Positions 35,001 through 47,800 of a stretch of 64,000 bases of DNA are shown here, piece by piece. Each line of letters starts with the position of its first letter. The first letter of the stretch is position 1. Made by a program: the position numbers and the translations under genes. The notes under the pieces were generated by a model. That model was not told the origin of the DNA. It saw only the letters and a list, made by a program, of their open reading frames with translations, and searched no databases. The DNA is taken from contig ML680037.1 of assembly GCA_007922225.1 (NCBI GenBank), positions 2,338,876 through 2,402,875 on the forward strand. Direction: 5' to 3'. The DNA is from Emydura subglobosa. Lineage: Eukaryota; Chordata; Testudines; Chelidae.

Positions 35001-36249
35001 ACCTATAGCTCTACCAGTTCTGCTGGATGCCACTCAGTCACAAAAGAAGCCGCTGACATTACTAGCGGAAGGACAAAAAGCAAACATACAAAGAAGAGAG
35101 TGAAGTAGGGTGATGTCTTTTAGTTCTGCAGGAACTGGAACAAATCTGAATATCTTGATATTTGCATTTATGGTTTGAACTGGCTATTTTTCAGTAGGGA
35201 TCTAAAATAATAACACCTGGACAGCCAAGAACTGAAATATTAAGAGAAGACCAGATCTCTCCTTATTTCTGCCTAAGACACTTAAAAATTAACAAGGTGG
35301 ACAATATAAAATAAATACAAATATGCACAGATGATAGAAGCCCACAAAGGTTGAAGTGGTAAGTAGAAGTGGTAAGTAGAAAAAGCTTTTGAATATCATG
35401 CTATTAAATTGCTTTAATACAAATTGTATATGGGGTGGGGGCTACTAACATCATTTGCCATTTTTTGAAGTGTGGTCGACTTCAATGGCAGTTGCCAATA
35501 TAATAATGGGAATGAAAGCATGATGTACATTAGGTACTGGGTAAGTGGTATCATTAATATAAGTGATCTAAAACTGCACTTCTCACCCTAATGGAATCTT
35601 TATTAATTGCTATTGTTATTCGCTGAGTGCAGTCTGTATACTTTGCATTGTAACCTATCTTGAGGTTTGGAAGAGTTTATTCCAAGCTCTTTTATAATAA
35701 ATAATAATAAAACATAATTGGTTAGTGCCCAGAAGTCTCTGGACAACTTAGTAGAAAATAATTAGCAGCAATGGGTCAAATTCAGCTCTCAGCTATATCC
35801 ATACAAACCAATTGGCTCCAACGGGATTACTTAGGTGTAACTGAGAGCAGCAATATTCAGTTGTCTTGCACTCAGTCTGCGAGTGAAGTAAAAAAGAGAT
35901 ACAGTATTAAGAAGGAATGAGACAGTAATAGAGATATACGTATTGCAGCTTATTGATAACATTTCAAACCATGCCATCTTATCAGTGAGATGACTAGACT
36001 CATGTACATATTTAATTACAATAAAATTGACTCCTGTAGGATAATGGGTTTCCTTTCTCATAAGAGATTACCCACCACCACTGATTTGGTAGCTGAAAGG
36101 AATCCCATCCCCTCCACATAGTGCATGGAATCAGATCAGCATCACTGCATGATCAAGAGTGTCAAAAACAAACGGCAGATTAAGAGCAGTATGGAAAGTT
36201 GTCTCAAAACCATCAGCCAAAATAACAACAAACTTTAGACTCCTTGCCA
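35001..36249. other. Intergenic, nothing recognised
   Basis: A short tandem repeat (AGAAGTGGTAAGT units) is visible at about 35353-35382 and an AAT-rich run at about 35695-35711. No gene or named repeat is seen. Confidence 0.55.
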
Positions 36250-36900
36250 AGTAAGACTAGAAGGTCTAAAAAACAAAAACTCATACTTCTCAACTATGTC
36301 TGGTGTGGAAAACTGAAAGTGGGCAACAATTGGACTGGACATTATGGTTTCTCGAGCAGAGGCTGACCCACAGCATATTTTAGCTAGGTCAACATGACTC
36401 TCCATCAGGGAAGCACTGATTATGACTTCAGGGGAAATTCAGTTTTGAGTAAAAACAACAAATCTATCAAATAACCCCCCTGATGTATACTTTCTGTATA
36501 TAATGAGTGGAGTCTATGGATGGGACAGTATCCAAAAGATCTTTAGCAAACATATAGTATTGATCAATGATGTAGTAGTTCAAACTCCCCAGGACCAACA
36601 GTCGTGGGTATTCAAAAATTAACAAATACAAGAGCTCACTGAGATCAGAGATAATTTCTTTGGGATACCTAGATGGTTAGTTCAACAGTTTTCAAGACTT
36701 CACTGAGAGTAACAGGTTAAGTGTCCAAAGTCCTGGACTAAACTGCTGCAGAATGTAAGGTCGGATGCAAAACACTGATCCCATTCCACTATGTTTGACT
36801 TCTGCCAATTAAATATGGAGTATCAGGCCTGACTAGGCCAAATGAATCTCCCAGTCAGGTTTCTGTGATGTAGTCTATATTCTGGAGTGAACATGGTAAA
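36250..36900 (-). pseudogene. L2-like LINE endonuclease fragment
   Basis: On the minus strand the segment around 36680-36480 reads YPKEIISDLSELLYLL, then EYPRLLVLGSLN, then DQYYMFAKDLLDTVPSIDS. The block RLLVLGDFN is the conserved core of the APE-type endonuclease of L2/CR1-like LINEs. Here the DFN is changed to SLN, losing a catalytic Asp. The reading is interrupted by stops. It is a dead LINE fragment; L2 is favoured over CR1 by the flanking residues, but this is inference. Confidence 0.6.
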
Positions 36901-39900
36901 AAAGCCAAACCAACAACAAAAACAAACAAACCCACGTTACAGAGCTTGGTTGTTTTATATTCCATCACTCTACCTACCACCTTCTTGGTGCTGTACAAAT
37001 AATAAATAATTATGACTTGGAATTTAACATCAACTTCTGATATAGGATCATTCAAGAACAGGCCTAGATCTCTGAGAAGGGTTCAAAGATGGGAATGAGG
37101 TGGCACAAATTATATGCAAAGTGAACCCACTTCTGTCCTCCCCTCATGACAACAAACATGGCTAAATAGGGATTGTAACCTCCAGAGCCAGGAATTGAGC
37201 AATACAGCCAACTCTGTAGTAGGCCCATAAAGCATAACAAAGAAAATAAACACACTTACGATTCCAATGTACATTAAAGCAAACAAAGGAATCATGTAGC
37301 TAATTAAATAATAAGCATTATCTAAAATCTAGCTTACTTTAATTCTGATTTTTTTAAGGGAAATAATTCTCTACTTTCCTTCTCGCATGCTCTCCGCAGG
37401 GAAGGGAAGGGAAAAGAAGGTTTCTAGCTATTCTAAAATAGTGGAGAGTTTATTCCAGATTAGTCAGAAGATTGGATGAAGATAGCTTGGTTCTTATCAC
37501 TTTGATTAATCACTGTGACCCCATCTGTATTCCCCCATCAGCACAGCTGTTTATCTCTCATAACTGTCCAACAGGCCCTCCTTTTCCTTCTCTTTCCTTG
37601 ATTGTTGTGCCCAGCACATTTGGCAGCCTGCCTGCTGGACTCTAACTACCAGAGAAATAAATCGCACATACATTTGGGGCATGCATTCTGGGGCATATAA
37701 CCTTTGAACATACAGTTTCCATTTAGTGTAAGTTGGGGCAAGTGGAAAGGTATAGCACTTTTGGCAGAATAACTGTTGTTGTTACTGCCAGAACACGGTA
37801 GGTATCAAGATCCCCAAATAAAAGCTGACCAGAGACTGGGTCTGAGGGATATGTAGTCCATCTTCGCAAAGGGAAGTTGCTTGGAGGAGGGTGGAGGACA
37901 GAGAGACTTTCACATCTGAGAGTGTCTCATGTCTTAGGATCCTGTGTGTAGGTGCAAACTCACCCTGATAGCCAGATTAGGTGGGTATCTTTATAATCAG
38001 CTCAGGAATCAATGAGTGGCTCTCTGAGATAGGAGAGCTATAGGGAGATACAGGAAATCTTGCAAGGAGAAACCAGAGAATTAAGTCAGCTTGAGAAGAA
38101 GCTAGGATAACTGTCTGTGGTGAGTTCTTTGCAACTACATTCCTGACCCAGGGCTTTGTTTGTAATGGGCAAACTAAAAAAATACAAACAAAGGGAATAT
38201 GTTTTTTTAGGAAAGACCTTTTTACTGGGAGGACATATTGTGCGGTGGATGTAGCCCATTCACAAACTCCCTTGAAAGATAGACTGCTAACACTAGAGGA
38301 AAGAACTCTGGAGATTATCAAACACAGTGAAACCTTGGATATTATCAAACACAGTGAAAGCAGAGGGAGAAAATTCAAGGGCACAGAAGGGAGGAAGCAG
38401 GGGGACTGTGAGAAGGTTGTAGGGAGGGAGGCATCAATAAATTTGTCTAAGTATCTGAAATTTCGCAGGCATATCCAATCCGAAACAAACAGAACCTTCA
38501 CAATTTCTGAGGTTTATCTACCAGTCTCACCAGCACAGCAATGGTAAGAAAGATAGTAACATTACTTTAAGAGCTTTTAAAGAGATGTTTCTCCCATTTG
38601 CTGTACTCTTTTGCCCTAGCAAAGTTTAATTTGTTTAGTGCTACCAATGTGAATGATGATAGGGTGGGAAGCTTAACGCCTTCAACATGAAAATGATAAA
38701 ACATTTAGGGCCACCTCCTGTAATTTTCTTCCCCCCACTTTATTATGCCATAAAGTCTACCTACATTCCCCTCTTTACTTGCTGTACATCTAAGTGAACT
38801 GACTTGTTTTATGCAATTCCATGTTTAAAAAGTTATAAAAAGCAAAATCCCCTGGAATTCAAAAGCACAAAATTAATTCTATGAGTTTGGAAGAGCTAAA
38901 AGCACTATGTATGTTTCTACTGGAATGAAATTGCTAGTTCTTTTATTTTTACAGTTGGCAACAAGTTATCTTCATTCTACAAAATTATTGACCATCTGCC
39001 TTTTATAAAATTTCTTAAATCATGTTAACATTTCTGTGATATTATTCTACCATCTTTTTATTGTGTTTTATTATGTTTGTTTAACTAACCTATTAATTTT
39101 AGTAATGCATTAATACTCACATTATAAAGATACTGGGGTTATCTCTCAGTATCTGATGGGAGACAGAAAGAGAAGAAAAGATGGATGATGTCCAAGGTAT
39201 TTACAGAAAGGCATGTACAGTGAGATAGTCTGATAATTAGACAGACAGCAGGAATTTCATTGAGTAAGGACACAGAGCATGAAAAACACAAAGTGAAACT
39301 GCTATCTGTGCTTGACACATACAAAACATTCTTGAATAAGCTATTGACATGTATGAAATCACAGGACTGAACTCATGGTGGACTTTACTAGGTTGGCACA
39401 AAATAAAACATGAATCAGAAGAAAAATTAGAGGGGGGGAAAAAAAAAGAAGTGACCAATATGTCTTTGGGAGGAACTATTCAAAATTTGAAATTAAAAAA
39501 CCAAAAATAAGTAAGGAGGAATGGAAATTAAACAAGAATTTGACTCTGAATCTTTCTTTCAGTTCCCCTAGTCCTAGGCTGCTCTAAATTATGCCAGGGG
39601 CCAAAGCAACCCCTGGTAGGTCTAAGTGCTGATCTAAATTATGTCATCTCTGGTAGTCCTCTGTAGGGACCATTCCATTGACCAGTGATTGGCCAGAGTA
39701 CTGTGCACAGCAACCCCACTCCAACACACACCCTACACAGTGGGAAGGAACAGCAGGTGCTGTTAGAGCTGGCTATGCCAGCTTTATGTCACCCAGGGGA
39801 TTTCCTTATAGCAGGGAAATCCTTGGCTCCCTTTTTAAGGCAGTACACAGTAGCTGAAGTTTGGGCCGAGGATGTGGCCTGGAGAGACAGTTGAGGTTTG

Positions 39901-40645
39901 AAGGAAAAAATAAAGGAGAATGAGTTCAGATTAGCCAAACTGGTTAAGTAAGAAAGAACTCTAAAGAATACCTGGGAGAAAGAAATAGACATCCAATGGG
40001 CCCATTTAAACAAGAAGAGGGGTTAACTCTAAAAGTGAATCTAATACAACTGAATTATGAACTGCCTTTTTATAGCATTCTTTAAACAAAAAATTGAAGG
40101 AGTGGTCAAATGAAGGTTATGCCAGTACAGCAGGTGAGGAGAAACTGGTTGTAAGCACCAGGAAGGTGAGAGAAACAATAAACGAGGAACTTTCCATGCA
40201 AATCCTTTCATTCGATGGGCAGGAAGTGTTGGAAAAGGCCATTGAACCCACCCAAATATTGCAACTCCCCAAGGATCAATGGAAGGCCAGGGTCATCTAT
40301 GCAGTCACTGCTGCTGAACCAGCTCTGGCCCTGAAGGAGGACACAGCTGAAGAGATAACATATAGCCTGGGGCCATAGTAGTTCCTGCCTGAGCTCCATA
40401 GAGCTGGAATGGAGACAACATTTTCCTCCACCTCCTTCCTTCTCTTAGCTTGCCCAGTCTTCCCCACTTCCTTCGCTCAGTCCCTGAAGTGCCTTTCAGG
40501 GAGTCCAGAGGACAGTGTATGTGACTGTGCCATGCAGTAAGCAGAGCCCCCTGTCCATGCAGGAAGGAGAAGATCCATGCAAGGAGCGTCCACTATGTGC
40601 ACAGATCTTGGGATGAGTTTGATCCAAGCCAAAGGCAGAAAACAG
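36901..40645. other. Intergenic, no gene recognised
   Basis: A minus frame of 174 codons at 37977-38501 and plus frames at 38245-38547 and 40094-40378 show no known domain. A short tandem duplication (ATTATCAAACACAGTGAAA) lies at 38316-38358. An AAAC-rich run is at about 36912-36930. Other repeat content was not identified. Confidence 0.5.
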
Positions 40646-40649
40646 CAAA

Positions 40650-41400
40650 ATGAGATTCTACCTCGAAAAATGCAAGCTTATATTGCTGGGGAATAGTAAA
40701 TGAAACAATGAGAGAGACAAATTTAGCAAAAAGGTAATGCAGAAAAGAAAAAGATTTACTTGTGACAGCGGATAGCAACTTAGATGAGCTCCAATTTGAT
40801 ATGGCAGTAAATAAAAGCCAGCCTGATATTGGACATGGCCAGGGAGATGACAGTTTCTCTCTAGATGAGCAAACAGACCAAAGCTGGAACTCTGGGCCCA
40901 GTGCCTCCCTTGTATAATTTATCATCCATGGAGTTAAACCAGGGATAATTTTGGCCCATCATGTTCAGTTCTTGGAACCTTAATACTAGAATGATGTAAA
41001 CAATCTGAAGGAAATTCAGAGAAGAGAAACAACAATACCGAAGGGCTGCAGGGATTTACTTATGAGAAAAGATTTAGAAAAAAACTAAGAATCTTGGCCA
41101 AACAGCTAATGGAGGATATAACTATGCACAAGCATGTGAAGGGTGTAAGCCAGAAAGAAGAGAGGGGAACAACTTTAAATGTTATCCAAGGGGGTATATA
41201 CTAGGACTAAAAAGGCTGGATCTGAGCAAATGAAAATTTAAACTTAGTACCAAGAGAAAATTCCTACCAGTGGGGTCTATTTTATTAGGTAATAATCAGT
41301 CTATCAACAAAGTGGTGGAAGTCCCATCACTCAAGTCATTTAAAACTAGTCTAGACAAAGTACTCAAAGACAATGCAGGGAACACTCATTCCATAAGTCT
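40650..41400 (+). mobile_element. CR1-type LINE 3' fragment, old
   Basis: The order of motifs follows the CR1 3' portion: CAGTTCTTGGAACCTTAATA, the block with GAGAAGAGAAACAACAATACC and GATTTAGAAAAAAACTAAG, GAGGGGAACAACTTTAAATG, and GGTGGAAGTCCCATCACTC near the end. It is more diverged than the copy at 49270. It lies about 3 kb downstream of the MSANTD3 stop. Confidence 0.65.
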
Positions 41401-42934
41401 AGCAGGATCTTTCTCCTCCAAGTGTGGGTTGCTATGTCATCAGTAAGAATTCCTTATCTGAATAATGTTGCAATGTCTCCAGACATCTTGTGGTACTCAT
41501 ACCATGTCCCTAGGCATAATACACATTTTTGCAGTTCATACACACTAGCTATCCTTTTCTTAAGCTCTTTGTCTTGGTTCTTTCCAATCCTTCTACTATG
41601 CTTTTTTACAACAGTGACTGAATTCAAAGGCCCTATTCCCCAATCTAAATAATGTACATTTTGGTTTCATAATTAATACAAGCATTTCTTTGTGTGAATA
41701 GGCTCTAAGAGTGTATATCAGATCTGAGGCATCACCCACTTAGTACTCTGAAAATATGCATAATTTAAATTAATTTCTTTGGAATATAAAAATAAAAAAA
41801 ACATATCTCATAAGCAGTGCTGTCACCCTATAGAGTCAAAAACACAAGAGTATCACAAGAGTCTCCTTGGAGCATGGTTTTGTTTCCTAGGCCCATCCCA
41901 TTCACATCCACATTCTCTCTTCACTCCTGCACCCGCCCCATCTCTCGAGTTTTCTCTTTTCCTCACCTTAAGCTACCTTTACCTATATTTTTAATGCTGT
42001 GTAGTTTTGAGTTGTTTTCAGCCAGTAGCAGTACAGGAAGTGCCTTGTTTGACACTAATATGTATTCTCCATCCCACCATTTTTCATGAGGGTGCATGTG
42101 CCATCAGCATCTCCACTCAAAGCATTCTCACCCACTAAACCGCAGTTCAAGACCTCAGACCAAAGAATTGCCCTGCCCAACCCCAGTTTTCCTCTTTCAT
42201 TCCCCCTACCCTGAGTCACAGATTATTGCCCCACACTCCAACATTTGTGTTCCTTTCAAGCCAACAGAATTAGTATCCTCCAGCCCCACTGTCTTCTCCT
42301 TCCTACTGCCAATTTGCCAGAAGAGGAAGTTCCATCCACACTAAGAGTGGGATTTTACTACCCAATAGAATTGCCCCCGTTAGATTTCATAACTGCCCTA
42401 TGTTTGCACCTGTTATCTCTGCAAGAGCTGATTTTATCTATCATAAAGGAGAAGCAGCTCTGAATCAGCACCACTGTCATCACTTTTACCACTATGGTGA
42501 AGGTAGAGTGTTCTGACTGACAGGAGGAAAGCCTGCAGCTATGCATCAGCAGCAAAACTGACCAAGAGAAAAATAAATATGAAGGAAGGAAATCCAGAGA
42601 AGAGGTGGAACACAAATGAGAGGGAACATGACACCATTTAAAATTTGTTTTCCTTTGAAAAATATTGTAATGTATGGTTTTCCCCTTATTAACCATTATC
42701 TGTGGGGGAAAATACATTTAAAATAATGGAACTCTCAATTTTATAACTGAAAAATATAAAAATAAGGAGTTTTCTGTGCATTCTTTGTCACATATTTAAA
42801 ATGCCTCTCTCCGCAAACACCTTTTCAGATAGAGGAAGGTCCTTTAAAGTAGACCTTTAAATTTGTTCTAAAATGTGCACTTTAATACTTTACACTTGAT
42901 TTCATATTTCCCATTTCCCAGTCCTTGTCTCATT
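41401..42934. other. Intergenic, no gene recognised
   Basis: Overlapping plus frames at 41779-42463 and a minus frame at 42358-42717 have no recognisable similarity. No repeat was named. Confidence 0.5.
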
Positions 42935-43040
42935 TAGATTAAGATCTTCGGGGCACAGACAATCTTTTATTAGGTGTATGTATACCACCTAGCACAAGGG
43001 GGCATCAATTTCTGTTGGGGCATCTAGGTGCTATTTTGAT
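42935..43040 (+). repeat. MIR/L2-type SINE tail
   Basis: GATCTTCGGGGCACAGACAA, TAGCACAAGGGGGCATC and CATCTAGGTGCTATTTTG follow the tail pattern seen at 3650-3770, ending in an AAATAATAAAG tail. Confidence 0.6.
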
Positions 43041-44420
43041 ACATGTAAATAATAAAGACAACAGGAGTCCCTGGTTGACAGCAAAGGCAAGGGTTGCTCT
43101 GGGCTGACTGACATATGGGACAGAGCCAAGCAGACAGAATTCTCAGGTATTGTCCCTACTATTACTCTAGGCCACTGCTCCAAGTGAAAATCTGCCTTGA
43201 CCTCTCTGAAATATGTTGAGCTGGAGAGAAAAGGGCAGGATCCACAACAGACCTCACTTCTAATTAGGAGCAAGGTCCCAAATCCATTGGCTGGCTGCTG
43301 GAAGAATTGCTTATTGGCTAGATAGCCAGCCAACTGCTTCTTAAGAGCTACAGGAAGCAGCTGAAAAGCTTTTATCCACAGAATGGTACCAGGTGTACAG
43401 TGCACTTAAGAGCCTGGCTTCCCTCACATACTTCTAATCCCTGCATATATATATCTGGGTGACAGGACAGGCACAGACAGTTTGAATTCCATATTTGGGG
43501 GGGTAGCTCCAGTCAGGTCAATGGGGCCATGAGTGGGGGGGCAAATTCCATACCTGCCTGAGGGGGGACAGTTTGCAGGGGGGCAACACCCCTCTATTCC
43601 CCACAAAACTACACTCGAGGACAGGACTGAGAGAAGGCAGCCAAACGTAGCTGCTTCTGGGAATATATCTCCCTTCTTTCCCTCTTTCCAACTGTTATGG
43701 CCCTAGCAACTAGCAGGCCAATCCCCAACCATCATCTCAATCAGCCAGCTGGTTGGAGGTTTGGATTTCCTTTCCCTGCAAATTACCTATTAGAACGGTC
43801 CTCTTGTCTTCTAACCAGCTCCTTCATTTTCACTTACTTGCTGCAGAGGAGGAATGATCATAATAATAAATAATAATAATAAAACCAGACAGAGGGGAGA
43901 TTTCCTCTATGTTCCTGCATAGCAATTGGGTTACTGTCACATATCTGCTCTGTTCAGCATGTGAACAAAGAATGACTCCAACCCCTGCCTTCAACCAGGA
44001 AATGGAGAAAAGGGCTAGAAAACAAGCAATATAATTTGAAGTTTGAAGTTGTAAAGCCAAAGTTTTAAAACATTCCCAAATTTAGGGTGTGTCTGCTCTC
44101 AGGGAACTTCCTCGATTTAAAAAGGGCAGTTGGAAGTTGAGAGGAAAAAACATTATGCTCACGATTTACAAGTATTACTGTGCATACCTGAAACTCAAAT
44201 AAGAGAGAGAAAATTTCCTTTCAGAGCTCACCCACAAATGAACTATTTCCCTTACTAGACTCATCCAATCTGTATCCCTAGATGTTATTAAGAGTCAAAA
44301 CATGTTCACTATTGACTGGACACCCATTCTGTCACACTACATTAATTTTAATAGACCCTCTTGCCAATACACCTTAGTAACAATGTGCTCAATCAGATTT
44401 TTTTCTGCCCACCATAAATT
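43041..44420 (-). other. Downstream flank of MSANTD3, possible 3' UTR
   Basis: This directly follows the MSANTD3 stop codon on the minus strand. An ATTAAA variant poly(A) signal is at 44352-44347, and a canonical AATAAA is at 42971-42966, inside a SINE tail. The actual 3' end cannot be decided from sequence. AAT microsatellite runs occur at about 43860-43880. Confidence 0.35.
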
Positions 44421-44830
44421 CTAGGGCGAATTAGGAAAGGGTCTGTTAAAGGATGATACAGGCCATTCTTTTGTGATGGTTTGCAGTTTTCTCTCCCAAT
44501 ACATTTTCTTTTTATTTAGCACTTCCATTTTTATCCTGTGCTCCTCTTCAGCCATCTCACACTCCCTTTCTATCTGTTGTATTTTTGCCACATGCACTTC
44601 ATTCATTTGTATCAGCTGCAGTTGTAAAATTGACATTTGCTGGTGATGCTCTTCCTCATGCATCTTTTTCAAAGCACCCTCCTGAGTGGCTTTACTTCTG
44701 TAGTTTTTATTCGCTGTTATTCTGACAGCCGAACATGAGGGCTCAGGTTGGGAGGTGCCTTCACATATTGGGAAATGTACTAACTCTTTCTCCTCATCAC
44801 ACAGTTCTCTGTTTGAGACAGCAAAGGACT
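44421..44830 (-). CDS. MSANTD3: MSANTD3, last coding exon (coiled coil)
   Basis: This exon encodes residues 140 to 275 and the stop of Myb/SANT-like domain-containing protein 3. The acceptor on the minus strand is TTTTTCAG followed by AGTCC, with the exon starting at 44830. The split Glu codon (G from the previous exon, AG here) restores the frame. The exon opens with [15 protein letters not shown], contains a charged coiled coil (about residues 192-260, including [19 protein letters not shown]), and ends in [14 protein letters not shown]. It follows the human protein almost residue for residue as I know the family, so strong purifying selection is inferred. The exon has no internal stop or frameshift. 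In human MSANTD3 is followed by TMEFF1 and the two make a read-through transcript; none of TMEFF1's exons is seen here. Confidence 0.96.
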
Positions 44831-47800
44831 CTGAAAAACACAGCAAAAAAACCAAAACAAAAACCTTGTAAGATACTCTTTTTTCAAACAGAGTGATTGT
44901 TTAAGGAATAACACAGTCATCAGCCAACACATGAACACTTTGTGCTTCTGTAATGTAATATAGGAGCCACCAGGTGACACTTACCTAAATATTTAGCATT
45001 GTATTTATATCTTGACAGTGCATGTGATAAATCTCTCTCCTAGAATTGTATCTGAGGTAACGAAGTAGTGCCTACACTAAACCAAAGATTTAGTACGCTA
45101 TTTATCCCTTAAGCACCACTCCTATACACCCCACAGGCGTGCATTTTTATATGTATTTAATTAGCGCCAAATTACATCACCCTTACAGGCCTTATTAGTG
45201 CCATTGAAGTAAATAGGACTATTTGGTCAACAAAGCACTCCTGAGAATAAAGATCTTAGGAAATAGGAGTACTTCTACAGATCATCATCATATATGTACC
45301 ATAAATATAATATAAACAATTACAAAAACAAACAGATCACTTTGTTTAGAGAAATATTAGGTAACAATGCAGTCACTTTTTCTTTTTACTGGTGTAATAC
45401 CAAGTTACAGGACAATCCTCCACACACAACCCAAGACACGTTGTCTAACCTTATTTTTGCAAAGGACTGTATTTAGCCAGCAACAAAGCAATGCAAATCC
45501 ATTATTCTTATTTCATTTGGCAATTTTTTTAATAGTAATATATCTTTAGCAAGTGAGTGCATTCTCTCTTAGTAGTGAATAAATTACTACCAAATGCCAT
45601 GGTAATAAGAATAACAAGTAATAATCATTAAGTATCTCCCCTTTCTCTAATTTTACTGTGTATATACTTGATACACTTTTTATAATATGATGTTTTTAGC
45701 CGTTTATTTAACTTGTTAAAATTTTTATTTTCCAGTGACAAGCAAGCAATAGATTAGTGGTTACTAACAGATTAATTCTTTATTTTTTTGAGTATGACCA
45801 TCTTGACCAGTGGCTCTTCTGGTTTTCAAGTGCATCCCAATACTCTTTCATAAATTGGAGCTATGCATAATTGTGTAAAAATAAATCCATTGGCTCCTTC
45901 AAAGTTCCTTTCTCTGTCAGCCTAATCTGAGCCAGTACAGGAGCTAATTTCTTGCTATGCAAGGGGTATAGTAGATGCCATCCTGCAGGGTCACTGCACC
46001 TATACTCTCAATGCATAAGGGCCAGCCTCGATACCTCTCATCTTCTCTCACAAATGTCTCAAGTATTCTTCCATGATGCTTTTTCCAAAATATATCTGCC
46101 AGCTCTCTACCGCATTCAAATCCTTTCTAAAACCCCTGCAGGAAATCATTTACCAAAAATGTGTTTTTACACATTTTTGACCTATCAGGACATATGTATA
46201 TCTAATCTGAGACAATGCATAATTATGTCTTCAGTCTATGTCCTTCCTTGCCCCTCTCCTTCTAGGTATATGTTGCAACTTCACTTGTCTCTTAAGACTA
46301 TCATCTAAATAGAAACTTTTTGTCGCATGGACCTGTCTGATGTTTCCTGTGAAGCATCTATTACACATGTGTGCACTACAAAATAAAATAATAAATAGTA
46401 ATAATCTTGTAAGTATGCTGGAGATCAGTTATTTTCATTTGGAAAGCAACTGACTGGTTATGTGGAGTTATATCTAAGTAGTAATGAATAAAGATTATTT
46501 TTGTACATTATTTAAGTGGCTTCAAGCCATCTATGCACTTTCAGTAGAATATATTTTATTCATTTTCCCCCTAGAAGCACAGATAATAGATTTTATCTTG
46601 GCAGTGAAACTGCTTGCATGGGTGATGAGAAATGCTGGGGCATTTTGTCTTCTGATGTGGCTGGAGCAGGAAATACCTCACTATGCAAATTATAAAATAT
46701 TTCGATCACCCCCCACTCTGTCCAAAAAATGTTTACCAGTGATACTCAGAAAACTGTCTGAATTTCAAGAAGTTTCAGCATACAAAATCCATGGCTCCAA
46801 ACCTGTTGTCCTTTAGATAAGTTAAAATGAGACAGTGCTGGAGTTTGTTTTTCCTATACCAATAGTACTGGAGTTTTGGTGCCTGGAGATCAATATTATT
46901 TCCCCTTGCATTAAATAAAATGTAACTTTCTGTGACAAATGGTGCAACAGAAAAGGATCTACAGAATGGGAAACTTTGTTTGGTTGCTATGGATGAATGA
47001 AAACCATTAAGATGGTAGTTTGGCTCATTCACTAGATCAAGAATGGTAGGAAACCTTTCAGGGTTGGTAGCACCTCTCTCTTACAGGATGTAACACCTTC
47101 TAGTTTTTATCCCACACTCTTTCTGTACAAGGTTGAATACTACCATTCAGGTATTTACCTGAGTGGAGAGGAGGGATATCTAAGGATTCAATATTTTAAA
47201 ATTTGGGGGAGAAAAAGGGTTGGCAGTCTCAAAGTACAGTGTACTAATGTTCTACACTATTACATCAAGTCTTCATGTGCCACAGGATGGAGAAAGAGAT
47301 GACATTTTTAAAGTGAGCTGTTTACAAGAGATAGTAGTGAATGATCCCTCAGAAGTAGATCCAGGGTCAACATAGTAACTTTTGATTCAAGTTGCATTAC
47401 ATTTTTATATTGAAACAGTTTACTTCTAGCTGAGAACTAGAATGCATGGGTTGTAAATTTAGACTACCACATTTAAAGATCTTTCTTAAAGCACCAATTA
47501 TGTCCCCTCTGCCTGTGCAGTGCAACACTTACTGAATAATTCTCCATAAATATAGCCATCCAGAAAAGCTTTATTATGCTGTGAAAAATGCCAACAGATA
47601 TTTTGTATGTGAATGAGGCAAAAGAGATCCTTTTCCTCTAATCCGTTTAAAAAAATATACACCACCAAGTTGTAAGGCTCTGAGACAAGATCAAAAAAAG
47701 TTCTCTTCATTTTGGGGCACTGTTTATCATCTGAATTGAGCAGACCCCTTCATTTTTTATCAAAAAAGAATAATTATCAGAAAATAAATCTGGCCACCAT

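Noticed and set aside
37977..38501. 174-codon minus-strand frame
   Set aside because: No recognisable family, serine/leucine-rich from a purine-rich plus strand, and no exon signals.
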